Shown: positions 7,097 to 16,074, counted from the stretch's first letter. The stretch is DNA of 19,541 nt from Micavibrio_B sp044238965 (GCA_044238965.1 JBIICJ010000032.1:1-19541); one strand, 5' to 3'. Numbers and translations: made by a program. The notes: a model not told the origin generated them from the letters alone.

Positions 7097-9820
7097 ATGG
7101 ACGATTTAATTGCGGAATTTATCACCGAAACCAATGAAAGCTTAACCGAGCTTGATAAAGACCTCATCAAACTTGAACAAAATCCGAATGATAAGGATTT
7201 AATTTCAAAAATTTTCCGTCTGATGCACACCATCAAAGGCACGTGCGGATTTTTAGGCCTGCCCCGTTTGGAAACCGTGGCGCACCGCGCCGAAAATGTG
7301 ATGGGTCGTTTTCGTGATGGTAATTTATCCGTTACGGCCTCTTATGTGTCTCTCATTCTTGAATCGCTTGATCGTGTGCGTATGTTGCTTGAACATATTG
7401 AAACCAACGGCACTGAACCCGATGGTGAAGATAGTGATTTGATTGAAAAATTAGATGCGGTTTACGAAGGCCGTGATGCGGAACAAACAAAAACAGAAAC
7501 AGCTCCGCCGCCGCCGCCAGAAACACCAATGCCTTCACAAAAATTAGAACGCGAATTATTGCCTGGTGAAGTCAGCCTTGATGAACTTGAACGCATTTTC
7601 CGCGAAACACCCGTGGGCATTCCTGATGCCGCGCCTGTTGCACCACCGCCGCCACCGCCTGTGGTCGAAGCGGTAAAAGTACCAGTCAAATCAGAACCAA
7701 AATCAGAACCAAAGGCCGACGTAAAAGACGCCGCCACATCTGAAAATTCTGTCGCCAACCAATCATTGCGCGTGAATGTTGATGTGCTCGAAAATTTAAT
7801 GACGATGGTTTCAGAACTTGTGCTCACACGTAATCAACTCATGCAAATCTCGCGCGCGCAACGTGATAATGGGTTCCAAGGCCCACTGCAACGCCTCAAT
7901 CATGTTGTGTCTGATTTGCAAGATGGCGTGATGAAAACACGTATGCAACCAATTGGCAATGCATGGCAAAAATTACCGCGCATCATTCGCGATTTATCCA
8001 TCGAATTGGGTAAAAAAATTGACTTTGTGATGGTGGGTGAAGACACAGAACTTGATCGCCAAATTTTGGAAATGATCAAAGACCCATTAACGCACATGGT
8101 GCGTAATTCGGGTGATCATGGTATCGAAATTCCCGCTGACCGCGCCGCCAAAGGCAAACCCGAAACAGGGACAATCACATTAAAGGCATTCCACGAAGGT
8201 GGTCATATCATCATTCAAATTATTGATGATGGCAAAGGTTTGCCGATGGATAAAATCAAATCCAAAATCATTCAAAACGGTCTTGCCACCGAATATGAAA
8301 TTGCCCAAATGTCCACCCAACAAATTCAGCAATATATCTTTAAGGCTGGATTCTCAACCGCCGACAAAGTTACATCTGTATCAGGGCGCGGTGTGGGCAT
8401 GGACGTTGTGCGCACCAATATTGAAAAAATTGGCGGTGCAATTGAATTGAATTCCGTTGAAGGCAAAGGATCAACCTTTACCATCAAAATCCCCCTCACC
8501 CTTGCGATTGTGTCATCCTTAATTGTGGAATCTGCGGGCGAACGTTTTGCCATTCCGCAATTGGCGGTGAATGAATTGGTGTTGGTATCGCAAAAATCTG
8601 ATCACAAAATCGAAATGTTAAAAGGCACACCTGTTTTCCGTTTGCGCAATAAATTATTGCCATTGGTTGTTTTGGAAGATTTGTTAAAAATATCAACCAA
8701 CACAACCGAAGACGAAAGCCGTTTTAATCATAAATATATTATTGTTACACAAGTCGGCACATATCGTTTTGGTATTATCGTTGACCGCGTGTTTGACACC
8801 GAAGAAATTGTGGTCAAACCTGTGCCGAAAATTTTAAAACATATCAATTTATTCTCAGGGAACACCATTTTGGGTGATGGATCGGTGATTATGATCCTTG
8901 ATCCGAACGGCATTGCGAACGCCACGGGCGATATCGATACGCAAAAAGCTGAAACCTCTGAAATCAATGACGCATCTCTATCTGGTCGCACCAAAACATC
9001 CTTGCTTGTCTTCCAAGCAGGTGAAGAATCACCAAAGGCTGTTCCGCTTGCGCTTATCTCACGTCTTGAGAACATCAATTGCGCTGACATAGAATACACA
9101 AACGGTCAGATGATGGTGCAATATCGCGGTAAACTCATGCAACTTGCACCTCTGAATAACAATGTCGTTGTTGGTAACACTGGCATGAAACCTATTTTAG
9201 TTTTTTCTGATCGTGATAATAATATTGGCCTTGTGATTGATCGTATTATCGACATCATGGAAGATTATATTGATATCCAAGTTGATGGATCAGGCGATGG
9301 CACAATTGGTTCAACCATTTTGCAAGGTCACGCCACCGACATCATTGATGCGGGATATTATTTGAAACGCATGAATGCCAATTGGTTTAAAAACCATGGC
9401 GATGAGCCATTTGAATCAGAACATGGTCGTGCGGGCGCAAGTAAACGCCGTGTGTTGTTGATCGACGATTCGCCATTCTTCCGTAATATGCTCTCACCGC
9501 TTCTCTCAGTTGCGGGATATGATGTGATCGCGCTTGAAAGTGCGGTGCAAGCGCTCGGTCTTGCCGAAAAAGGCGAAAAATTTGATTTGATTATTTCCGA
9601 TATCGAAATGCCCGAAATGAGCGGTTTTGAATTCGCAGCCCGTATCCGTGCAGGTTCAGAATGGCAGAATACGCCCCTTGTGGCCTTATCTTCTCATGCA
9701 ACGCCGCAAGATATGGATCACGGGTTTAAAGTCGGTTTTAATAAATATGTGGCAAAATTTGATAGAGAGACATTATTAAATGCCATTAACCAAACGTTAA
9801 TCGAAGGAGGCCGTGTATGA
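7097..9820 (+). CDS. cheA: Hybrid chemotaxis histidine kinase CheA with second CheW-like domain and C-terminal receiver
   Basis: CheA autophosphorylates and passes phosphate to CheY and CheB; it docks to receptors through CheW. The 907-residue protein contains, in order: an HPt domain with phospho-acceptor His44 (RLMHTIKGTCGFLG); two proline-rich linkers near residues 136-145 and 181-190; a P3 dimerisation helix pair (SLRVNVDVLENLMTMV, from about 222); a HATPase domain with N box HMVRNSGDHGIE (about 333), DDGKGLP and GRGVGMDVV; and a P5 CheW-like domain (about 468-610). A further CheW-like segment (about 633-768) and a receiver domain with IDDSPFF and phospho-acceptor Asp835 in SDIEMPEMSG complete it. 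I chose ATG 7097 because family members begin MDDL; an upstream ATG at 7061 adds unrelated residues. The REC fusion may act as a phosphate sink. The gene overlaps cheW by ATGA. Confidence 0.96.
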   Translation: MDDLIAEFITETNESLTELDKDLIKLEQNPNDKDLISKIFRLMHTIKGTCGFLGLPRLETVAHRAENVMGRFRDGNLSVTASYVSLILESLDRVRMLLEHIETNGTEPDGEDSDLIEKLDAVYEGRDAEQTKTETAPPPPPETPMPSQKLERELLPGEVSLDELERIFRETPVGIPDAAPVAPPPPPPVVEAVKVPVKSEPKSEPKADVKDAATSENSVANQSLRVNVDVLENLMTMVSELVLTRNQLMQISRAQRDNGFQGPLQRLNHVVSDLQDGVMKTRMQPIGNAWQKLPRIIRDLSIELGKKIDFVMVGEDTELDRQILEMIKDPLTHMVRNSGDHGIEIPADRAAKGKPETGTITLKAFHEGGHIIIQIIDDGKGLPMDKIKSKIIQNGLATEYEIAQMSTQQIQQYIFKAGFSTADKVTSVSGRGVGMDVVRTNIEKIGGAIELNSVEGKGSTFTIKIPLTLAIVSSLIVESAGERFAIPQLAVNELVLVSQKSDHKIEMLKGTPVFRLRNKLLPLVVLEDLLKISTNTTEDESRFNHKYIIVTQVGTYRFGIIVDRVFDTEEIVVKPVPKILKHINLFSGNTILGDGSVIMILDPNGIANATGDIDTQKAETSEINDASLSGRTKTSLLVFQAGEESPKAVPLALISRLENINCADIEYTNGQMMVQYRGKLMQLAPLNNNVVVGNTGMKPILVFSDRDNNIGLVIDRIIDIMEDYIDIQVDGSGDGTIGSTILQGHATDIIDAGYYLKRMNANWFKNHGDEPFESEHGRAGASKRRVLLIDDSPFFRNMLSPLLSVAGYDVIALESAVQALGLAEKGEKFDLIISDIEMPEMSGFEFAARIRAGSEWQNTPLVALSSHATPQDMDHGFKVGFNKYVAKFDRETLLNAINQTLIEGGRV

Positions 9821-10326
9821 GCCGCTCAACCGAAGTCGCTACCACCTCCTCGCGTCATTCGTCTTCATCATCTTTGAACGAAGGTATGAAGCGTGATTTT
9901 TTAACCTTGCGCGTCAATGGTCAATTATTTGGCATTCCTATTCTACAAGTCCAAGACGTGTTAGGCGCACAACGTGTCACGCGCATTCCGTTATCACCGC
10001 CGCAAGTCGCGGGGTCATTAAATTTACGCGGGCGCATTGTAACCGCAATCGACATGCGCCGTTGTTTGACATTGGCGGCGAATACAGATCCACACAAAAA
10101 AGAAATGAGCGTTGTCGTTGAAAACGACTCCGAACTTTACAGTTTAATTATCGACCAAGTCGGCGATGTTCTATCATTATCAGATTCACATTTTGAAAAT
10201 ACACCTGCAACGCTTGATCCCACATGGCGATCATTGGCTTTGGGCGTGTACCGATTACCCGAGGAATTATTGGTGATTTTGGATGTACCAAAATTATTAA
10301 ACAGTCTCTCAACGAGCATTAATTAA
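9817..10326 (+). CDS. cheW: Chemotaxis coupling protein CheW
   Basis: CheW links chemoreceptors to CheA in the cytoplasmic signalling array. The 169-residue protein has a Ser-rich N-terminal tail (residues 1-24). A CheW domain follows: FLTLRVNGQLFGIPILQVQDVLG, RVTRIPLSPPQVAGSLNLRGRIVTAIDMR, then YSLIIDQVGDVLSL and LPEELLVILDVPKLL. The spacing of the NLRGRIV and D-x-VGDV motifs is typical. It begins inside the last codons of cheA (ATGA overlap, with GGAGG eight bases upstream of its ATG), which is expected to keep CheA and CheW levels matched. No unusual residues were seen apart from the long polar N-terminus. Confidence 0.96.
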   Translation: MSRSTEVATTSSRHSSSSSLNEGMKRDFLTLRVNGQLFGIPILQVQDVLGAQRVTRIPLSPPQVAGSLNLRGRIVTAIDMRRCLTLAANTDPHKKEMSVVVENDSELYSLIIDQVGDVLSLSDSHFENTPATLDPTWRSLALGVYRLPEELLVILDVPKLLNSLSTSIN

Positions 10327-10351
10327 TAGAAAAAGATACGGAGAAATATAC

Positions 10352-10720
10352 ATGCCTACCTGTTTAGTTGTTGACGATAGTGGTGTGGTTCGAAAAATCG
10401 GCCGCCGCATTGTCGAAGGATTAGGATTTGAATGTCGTGAAGCCGAAGACGGCCAAAAGGCATACGAGGCATGCGAAGTTTCGATGCCTGATGCGATTTT
10501 ACTCGACTGGAACATGCCCGTGATGAATGGGATTGAATTTTTGGTGAAATTACGCGCCATGCCAAATGGTGATCATCCAAAAGTTGTGTTCTGCACCACC
10601 GAAAATGATATGACCCATATCATGCAAGCCATGAGCAACGGCGCAAATGAATATATTATGAAGCCTTTTGACGGTGAAATTGTGCAATCGAAATTCTCAC
10701 AAATTGGATTAATCGATTAA
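10352..10720 (+). CDS. cheY: Chemotaxis response regulator CheY
   Basis: This is a single-domain receiver that carries phosphate from CheA to the motor or another output. In the 122-residue protein the acidic pair is Asp8-Asp9 (LVVDDSG), the phospho-acceptor is Asp52 in ILLDWNMPVMNG, the switch Thr lies in FCTTEND, and the conserved Lys is in IMKPF. There is no output domain. GGAGA lies eight bases before the ATG, and the gene follows cheW after 25 bases, so it is in the same operon. The sequence cannot show whether it binds a flagellar FliM or serves another target, as no flagellar gene is in the window. Confidence 0.95.
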   Translation: MPTCLVVDDSGVVRKIGRRIVEGLGFECREAEDGQKAYEACEVSMPDAILLDWNMPVMNGIEFLVKLRAMPNGDHPKVVFCTTENDMTHIMQAMSNGANEYIMKPFDGEIVQSKFSQIGLID

Positions 10721-10767
10721 TCATCATCACTTTTTCTGCGTTATAAAAACCAAAGGCTGTCTAACCC

Positions 10768-11916
10768 GTGTGTTCAACCCCCACCCCGAAAAATCCTAAT
10801 CCGATACGTGTCATGCTGATTGATGACTCGGCGGTGGTGCGCGGATTTATTACACGTATTCTTGAAGCTGATCCTGATATTTCCGTTATCTATTCCGCGC
10901 AAAATGGCGAAGTGGGTGTGAACGCGCTTGATCGTCAGCGTCCTGATATTATTTTGCTTGATGTTGAAATGCCGGTGATGGATGGTATTACTGCCATTCC
11001 GCATATTTTGAAAAAAATTCCTGATGTAAAAATCATCATGTGTTCAACCCTCACCACGCAAAATGCGGCGATCACCATCAAAGCAATGGGTCTGGGCGCG
11101 GTGGATTGTATTGGTAAACCGACCAGCACAAATGACATTCAAAACCAAGCGCATTTCCGTGAAACATTACTTCACAAAATAAAATCAATTGCCGAAGGTA
11201 GCCCTAGCATTCAGGCACGTTTGCGCAATTTACCCATCTCTCAATCGGCACCAACGACATCATCCACAACCACTGCAAAACCAACATCATTATTATCACC
11301 AAAAACCGCCTTGCAATTACGCCCCGCCCACGAAGGTTACGCAGGTAAACCCGATATCATTGCGATCGGTTCATCCACAGGCGGGCCCAATGCAATTATG
11401 GCGGTGATTAAACATTTTGTCGGATTTGATGTGCCGATTGTATTAACGCAACATATGCCCGCCACATTCACCAAAATTTTGGCGGATAATATCAAATTGC
11501 AAACAGGCGTTGATTGCATCGAAGCCGCCGACAAAATGCCATTAATGAATGGGCGCGTTCATGTCGCGGCGGGCGGGTTTCACATGGTGATTGACCGTGA
11601 TGGGTTTCAAAAAATTATTCGGCTGAATGACGGGCCGATGGAAAATTTTTGTAAACCTGCGGTTGATCCGATGTTGCGATCATTGATCCCTATTTATGGT
11701 GAGAAAATTTTAACTGTGATTTTAACAGGTATGGGCGCTGACGGATTATTGGGCGCAAAAGACATCACCACCCGCGGTGGACGTGTGTATGCACAAGACG
11801 AAGCCACATCGGTTGTCTGGGGCATGCCGGGTGCGGTGGCAAAGGCAGGCATTTGTTCAGCCATCTTACCACTCGATGATATCGGGCCTGCTGTACGCAA
11901 GGCGATGTTAAAATGA
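10768..11916 (+). CDS. cheB: Chemotaxis protein-glutamate methylesterase/deamidase CheB
   Basis: CheB removes methyl groups from chemoreceptors (and deamidates Gln) when phosphorylated by CheA, giving adaptation. The 382-residue protein has an N-terminal receiver with Asp19-Asp20 and phospho-acceptor Asp65 (ILLDVEMPVMDG). A Ser/Thr/Pro-rich linker follows at about 145-185. The C-terminal methylesterase domain has the Ser-His-Asp triad: Ser203 in IGSSTGGP, His229 in TQHMP, and Asp325 in TGMGADG. The C-terminal part ends VVWGMPGAVAKAGICSAILPLDDI, as in the family. The start is a GTG at 10768: no in-frame ATG lies upstream of the receiver, and the next ATG (10813) would cut into the first beta strand. 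It sits between cheY and cheR, its enzymatic antagonist. Confidence 0.95.
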   Translation: MCSTPTPKNPNPIRVMLIDDSAVVRGFITRILEADPDISVIYSAQNGEVGVNALDRQRPDIILLDVEMPVMDGITAIPHILKKIPDVKIIMCSTLTTQNAAITIKAMGLGAVDCIGKPTSTNDIQNQAHFRETLLHKIKSIAEGSPSIQARLRNLPISQSAPTTSSTTTAKPTSLLSPKTALQLRPAHEGYAGKPDIIAIGSSTGGPNAIMAVIKHFVGFDVPIVLTQHMPATFTKILADNIKLQTGVDCIEAADKMPLMNGRVHVAAGGFHMVIDRDGFQKIIRLNDGPMENFCKPAVDPMLRSLIPIYGEKILTVILTGMGADGLLGAKDITTRGGRVYAQDEATSVVWGMPGAVAKAGICSAILPLDDIGPAVRKAMLK

Positions 11917-11956
11917 TGCGCTTGCAGAGATATATAAAGAAAGATACAACAAAATT

Positions 11957-12841
11957 ATGAAACCAACTGATTTCGATTTTATCAAAGACTTTTTGTACCA
12001 GAAATCTGGTTTGGTGATCACACCTGACAAAATGTATTTGCTTGAATCACGTTTAAACCCCCTTCTTAAAACGCACAATCTTGTTAGTCTTGACGATATG
12101 GTTTTGAAATTACGCACAGCGCCGCCTGCCAATTTGGTCAAAGATGTAGTCGAGGCGATGACCACAAATGAAACATCATTCTTTCGTGATCTAAAGCCAT
12201 TTGATTTATTTGAAAAAACAATTATGCCCTATTTATTGAGTGCGCGCGCACCTAAGAAAACAATACGTATTTGGTGCGCGGCCTGTTCCTCGGGGCAGGA
12301 ACCTTATTCGCTCGCCATGATCTTAAAAGAAAAATTTGGCGCACAAATAGCAGGATGGAAAATTGATATTGTCGCAACCGATATATCAGATGATATTTTA
12401 AACCAAGCACGCGCGGCAATATATACGCAATTCGAAGTCCAGCGCGGTTTACCCATTACGATGTTGATGAAATATTTTGTCCAAGATGGTGAAAAATGGA
12501 AACTCAAAGACGACATCAAATCGATGATCCGTTTTTCAAATTTCAATTTACTCAATGAAATGGCATTGCTCGGCACATTTGATATTATTTTCTGTCGCAA
12601 TGTTCTTATTTATTTTGATGAAAAAACTAAAAGTAAAGTTCTCGCCAATCTTGCGGGACGCATGGAAAAAGATGCGTTCCTGTTACTGGGCGGCGCGGAA
12701 ACTGTGTTGGGTATTACCGATAAATTTAAATTGGTGCCTGACAAACGCGGGCTTTATATCCGCACCGATGCCCCCGATATGGGGATATCAACGCCCGTTA
12801 CCGCGACATCTGCCCCACCCGCTAGCGCGGTGAAAATTTAA
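11957..12841 (+). CDS. cheR: Chemotaxis protein-glutamate O-methyltransferase CheR
   Basis: CheR methylates receptor glutamates using S-adenosylmethionine, opposing CheB. The 294-residue protein has an N-terminal helical domain (FDFIKDFLYQKSGLVI) and the MTTNETSFFRD motif near residue 67. The SAM-binding core follows: RIWCAACSSGQEPYSLAM, then DIVATDISDDIL, RFSNFNLL, and DIIFCRNVLIYFD. The tail from about residue 273 is Pro/Ala/Thr-rich and probably disordered. It has no C-terminal TPR or PAS extension, so it is the plain chemotaxis type. It lies 40 bases after cheB in the same orientation and closes the operon. No good terminator follows; purH begins 71 bases on. Confidence 0.95.
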   Translation: MKPTDFDFIKDFLYQKSGLVITPDKMYLLESRLNPLLKTHNLVSLDDMVLKLRTAPPANLVKDVVEAMTTNETSFFRDLKPFDLFEKTIMPYLLSARAPKKTIRIWCAACSSGQEPYSLAMILKEKFGAQIAGWKIDIVATDISDDILNQARAAIYTQFEVQRGLPITMLMKYFVQDGEKWKLKDDIKSMIRFSNFNLLNEMALLGTFDIIFCRNVLIYFDEKTKSKVLANLAGRMEKDAFLLLGGAETVLGITDKFKLVPDKRGLYIRTDAPDMGISTPVTATSAPPASAVKI

Positions 12842-12912
12842 AAAATCCCCATAATTTTGGTATTTTTGGCATCATCTAGACTCGGACAATCTGATTCCGT
12901 ATAGTCCCGCCC

Positions 12913-14499
12913 ATGACGACATCTTCCCACAATATCGCGCCAAAACGTGCGCTCCTTTCCGTTTCCGATAAGACGGGTCTTGATACTCTCGCCCGTGCCT
13001 TACATGATTCTGGCGTGCAATTACTTTCAACGGGCGGCACATCGAAATTTATCCAATCGCTCGGCTTACCCGTGACCGATGTATCCGATGTCACAGGCTT
13101 CCCCGAAATGATGGATGGCCGCGTGAAAACATTACACCCCAAAGTCCATGGCGGATTACTCGCCGTACGCGATAACCCAGCGCATGCACAGGCCATGAAA
13201 GATCATGACATTCACCCAATCGATATTTTGGTTGTGAATTTATATCCGTTTCGCGAAACATTAGCGCGCGGCGCAGACCGTGACACATGCATTGAAAACA
13301 TTGATATTGGCGGCCCCGCGATGATCCGTTCGGCCGCGAAAAATCATTTATATGTGGCGATTGTAACTGACCCTGCCGATTATGCCACCATCATCAATGA
13401 ATTGACCGCTGATAAATCAATCTCATTCGACACGCGCAAAAATTTGGCGGCAAAGGCATTCGCGCATACATCGTCATACGATTCTGCGATATCAACATGG
13501 ATGGCGCACAGCCAAGACGAAGTATTCCCCGAAACCATGAGGCTCGCCATGGAACGCGTTGATACATTGCGTTACGGCGAAAACCCACACCAAATCGCGG
13601 CATTGTATCGTGACACATCCTTAAACCCAGCGCGGGTTGGCGTTGTCACATCAAAACAAATTCAAGGCAAAGAATTATCATATAATAACATCAATGATAC
13701 TGATGCCGCGTTTGAATTGGTGGCGGAATTTGATACACCCGCCGTTGCCATTATCAAACATGCCAACCCATGCGGCGTTGCGACAGTTACAAATAGTAGC
13801 GCGAATGTTTTGGATGCCTATAAACGCGCCTTATCATGTGACCCAACATCGTCCTTTGGGGGAATCATTGCGCTTAACCGTCCGCTTGATGCCGCAACCG
13901 CAACCGAAATTTTAAAAGTTTTCTCCGAGGTTATCATCGCACCAAAAATTTTAGATGAAGCCCTGCCCGTGCTCGCGACAAAGAAAAATGTACGCGTGCT
14001 GGAATCGGGCTCAATGCCTGATCCATTACAAAATCGTTTAACACCGCGCATGGTGGCGGGTGGATATTTGTTACAGACGGGTGATGCAGGCCGCGTGAAT
14101 GCAGGCGATCTCAAAACCGTTACAACCCGCGCGCCAACAGATGCGCAAATCGCCGATATGTTATTTGCCTTCCGCGTGGCGAAACACATCAAATCAAACG
14201 CCATTGTCTATGTGCGTGATGGCATGACATACGGTATTGGCGCGGGGCAAATGTCGCGCATTGATTCAACCCGCATTGCCGCACAAAAAATGATGGAAAC
14301 TTTTGGGCCGCAACAAAATCTTGTGCTGGCATCCGATGCCTTCTTCCCCTTCCCTGATGGGTTGCTGGCGGCGGCTGAGGCTGGCGTGACTGCCATTATC
14401 CAACCAGGCGGGTCAATCAAAGACCAAGATGTCATTGATGCCGCCAATGAGAAGGGTTTGGCCATGGTCTTTACAGGAATGCGCCATTTCCGCCATTAA
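12913..14499 (+). CDS. purH: Bifunctional AICAR formyltransferase / IMP cyclohydrolase
   Basis: PurH carries out the last two steps of de novo IMP synthesis: formylation of AICAR with 10-formyl-THF, then ring closure. The 528-residue length matches the family (about 525-530). The N-terminal cyclohydrolase domain shows ALLSVSDKTGL, LLSTGGTSKFI, GFPEMMDGRVKTLHPKVHGG and VNLYPFRETL. The transformylase part shows RYGENPHQ, the catalytic Lys282-His283 in IIKHANPCGVA, SFGGIIALN, a YGIGAGQMSRIDS motif, and a C-terminal FFPFPDGLLAAAEAG with QPGGSIKDQDVI. The start follows a weak ribosome-binding region; the ATG gives the standard N-terminus. No purine riboswitch or obvious operator is visible in the 71 bases before it. 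Confidence 0.97.
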   Translation: MTTSSHNIAPKRALLSVSDKTGLDTLARALHDSGVQLLSTGGTSKFIQSLGLPVTDVSDVTGFPEMMDGRVKTLHPKVHGGLLAVRDNPAHAQAMKDHDIHPIDILVVNLYPFRETLARGADRDTCIENIDIGGPAMIRSAAKNHLYVAIVTDPADYATIINELTADKSISFDTRKNLAAKAFAHTSSYDSAISTWMAHSQDEVFPETMRLAMERVDTLRYGENPHQIAALYRDTSLNPARVGVVTSKQIQGKELSYNNINDTDAAFELVAEFDTPAVAIIKHANPCGVATVTNSSANVLDAYKRALSCDPTSSFGGIIALNRPLDAATATEILKVFSEVIIAPKILDEALPVLATKKNVRVLESGSMPDPLQNRLTPRMVAGGYLLQTGDAGRVNAGDLKTVTTRAPTDAQIADMLFAFRVAKHIKSNAIVYVRDGMTYGIGAGQMSRIDSTRIAAQKMMETFGPQQNLVLASDAFFPFPDGLLAAAEAGVTAIIQPGGSIKDQDVIDAANEKGLAMVFTGMRHFRH

Positions 14500-14523
14500 T
14501 TGCCATTTTTATATACATAATTA

Positions 14524-14552
14524 TTGACATTTGTTATTTTCTTAAATATAAA
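14524..14552 (+). promoter_or_regulatory. Near-consensus sigma-70 promoter for the ankyrin operon
   Basis: TTGACA at 14524-14529 is followed after exactly 17 bases by TATAAA at 14547-14552 (five of six -10 bases). It lies 25 bases after the purH stop. Transcription would begin near 14559, about 38 bases before the ATG at 14597. This is one of the strongest promoter matches in the window. Confidence 0.7.
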
Positions 14553-14580
14553 GCCTGAAATTCATAATTTTGGCTTTATA
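14547..14580 (+). promoter_or_regulatory. Perfect 9-bp inverted repeat overlapping the -10 box (candidate operator)
   Basis: TATAAAGCC (14547-14555) is the exact reverse complement of GGCTTTATA (14572-14580), separated by 16 bases. The left arm contains the -10 box of the promoter above, and the right arm ends 16 bases before the ankyrin ATG. Arm centres lie 25 bases apart. The overlap with the -10 suggests a repressor site rather than an RNA hairpin, because the left arm would be largely untranscribed. Confidence 0.45.
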
Positions 14581-14596
14581 ACCACAGAGATACAAA

Positions 14597-15295
14597 ATGA
14601 CACTGCGTACCCCTTTCCGCACATCAAGTGATGTGTACCTAAATTTTAGCTTAACAGCCGCCGAACAAACGGCTGAATTAATCAAGGCTATGCGCTCTAA
14701 AGATTATGCACGGATGCGTGCGTTGATCCATTTGCCGCCCAAACGCCTCGACATTAACGCGCAAGATTCAAATGGGAATACCCCGCTTATGCGCGCTGTG
14801 ATTGCTGGAGATCCTGAAGCGGTCAGTATCCTATCCGAATCTCTTTATATTGATGTCAATTTAGCCAACAAAGATGGTGATACTGCTCTTACACTCGCGT
14901 GTGACAAAGGATATACGCGCATTATTAATTCATTACGCAATTTCCCCGCATTAGATATGAATCATAAAAATAATATTCACCTTAACGGGTTTCTTTTGGC
15001 ATGTGACAAAGGATATTTTGATGCGATTGATATCTTACGTCAGGATTCGCGTGTTGATGTTACCGTCACAGATCCGAATGGTAATGATGGATTAATGATC
15101 TGCGCGATCAATGGTCATGCCCGTTCTTTACGAACCTTACTAATTGACGGACGTTTTAACATCGCCGCCACAAATAATGCAGGCGATACACCCATGATGT
15201 TAGCCCATAAAGGTGAAAATGAGGATTGTCTAAGCAGTTTAATTTCCGCGGCATATGGTAATTTCAGCAATGTGCCAAACGGAACCACCCCATGA
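14597..15295 (+). CDS. Ankyrin repeat protein
   Basis: Ankyrin repeats form protein-binding solenoids; the partner cannot be told from sequence. The 232-residue protein has an N-terminal region of about 45 residues and then about five repeats of roughly 33-35 residues. Examples are DSNGNTPLMRAVIAGDPEAV, NKDGDTALTLACDKGYTRII, a diverged third repeat ending in FLLACDKGYFDAIDIL, DPNGNDGLMICAINGHARSL and NNAGDTPMMLAHKGENEDCL. No signal peptide, membrane segment or catalytic domain is seen, so it is probably cytoplasmic or exported by a route without an N-terminal signal. Repeats two and three share an identical 15-base stretch (TGTGACAAAGGATAT at 14900 and 15002), which points to internal duplication. 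The final codons overlap the next gene (ATGA). Confidence 0.9.
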   Translation: MTLRTPFRTSSDVYLNFSLTAAEQTAELIKAMRSKDYARMRALIHLPPKRLDINAQDSNGNTPLMRAVIAGDPEAVSILSESLYIDVNLANKDGDTALTLACDKGYTRIINSLRNFPALDMNHKNNIHLNGFLLACDKGYFDAIDILRQDSRVDVTVTDPNGNDGLMICAINGHARSLRTLLIDGRFNIAATNNAGDTPMMLAHKGENEDCLSSLISAAYGNFSNVPNGTTP

Positions 15296-16074
15296 ATATC
15301 AATCAACCTTTCAACACAAATCTAGCGGATGCATTTTGTACCGGATTGATGATGGGTCATGATGATGATGCCAATGTTCTTTTAAACTTATCAACGTTTC
15401 CGCATCATTTACTGATCGAAAAATTTGCGGATGCCGTTCTCGAAAATAACATCGTTTTGATGAATAAATTATATGAAACAGGTTTAATTGATTTAAATGA
15501 ATATTGCCGCGATGGTGAAACATTGCTCACGCTCGCTCTGAAAAATCGTATAGCTTATACAGGCAATCCGTTCGCTCTCATAAATGATCGTGAAACGAAT
15601 ACTGAAACAGTTACCTTGCAAACAATCGAAACGCTTCTGGCCTATCCTGAAATTGATGCGGGCAAGGTCAATAAACGTGCGCAAGCGCCGATTGTATTGG
15701 CGATTACGCCTTCTGATATACGTGTATTTATGACACTGATTCCCCGCCCCGATATTGATGTAAATGTCGCAAATTCATGGGGCAAAACATTATTAATGGA
15801 ATTGGTACAACAAACAGGCGGCGCTGCTGCAAACATGCTTCAGGCCACACTTGCTCGCCCTGAATTAGATAAAAACGCGACAACCGATAATGGCACCACA
15901 GCCGCCATGATGATGGGCCATAATGATGATTCGAATATTGTGAACATCTTCTTGGCTTCGGGCGGAATCAACTTAAGCCATGTAAATACCTACGGCACGA
16001 CTGCCCTCAAGGCCGCATCAGAAAAACCACATAATTTCAATGCGATAAAAGCATTTATGAATTTAAATCCATAG
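15292..16074 (+). CDS. Diverged ankyrin-type repeat protein, coupled to the preceding gene
   Basis: The 260-residue protein is built of weak ankyrin-like units. Helix pairs follow loops such as YCRDGETLLTLALKNR, NSWGKTLLMELVQQTGG, TDNGTTAAMMMGHNDDSNIVNIFL and NTYGTTALKAASEK, with -D-V-N-x-x-N- turns (PDIDVNVANSWG). The N-terminus (LMMGHDDDANVLLNL) resembles an internal unit (MMMGHNDDSNIVNIF), so it starts with a partial repeat. Its ATG overlaps the stop of the preceding ankyrin gene (ATGA), giving tight co-translation. No signal peptide or transmembrane segment is visible. It probably arose by duplication and divergence from its neighbour or from splitting of one larger repeat protein. Binding target and role are unknown. 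Confidence 0.75.
   Translation: MNINQPFNTNLADAFCTGLMMGHDDDANVLLNLSTFPHHLLIEKFADAVLENNIVLMNKLYETGLIDLNEYCRDGETLLTLALKNRIAYTGNPFALINDRETNTETVTLQTIETLLAYPEIDAGKVNKRAQAPIVLAITPSDIRVFMTLIPRPDIDVNVANSWGKTLLMELVQQTGGAAANMLQATLARPELDKNATTDNGTTAAMMMGHNDDSNIVNIFLASGGINLSHVNTYGTTALKAASEKPHNFNAIKAFMNLNP

Noticed and set aside
7462..7827. Minus-strand open frame with Ser/Gly-rich translation
   Set aside because: It is the complement of the proline-rich linkers and P3 region of cheA; composition explains its openness, and it has no ribosome-binding site.
14597..16074. Possible single ankyrin gene broken by a frameshift
   Set aside because: The ATGA overlap is a common coupling signal, and both parts look like complete proteins with distinct repeat styles. 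It cannot be excluded without relatives, so it was kept as two genes.
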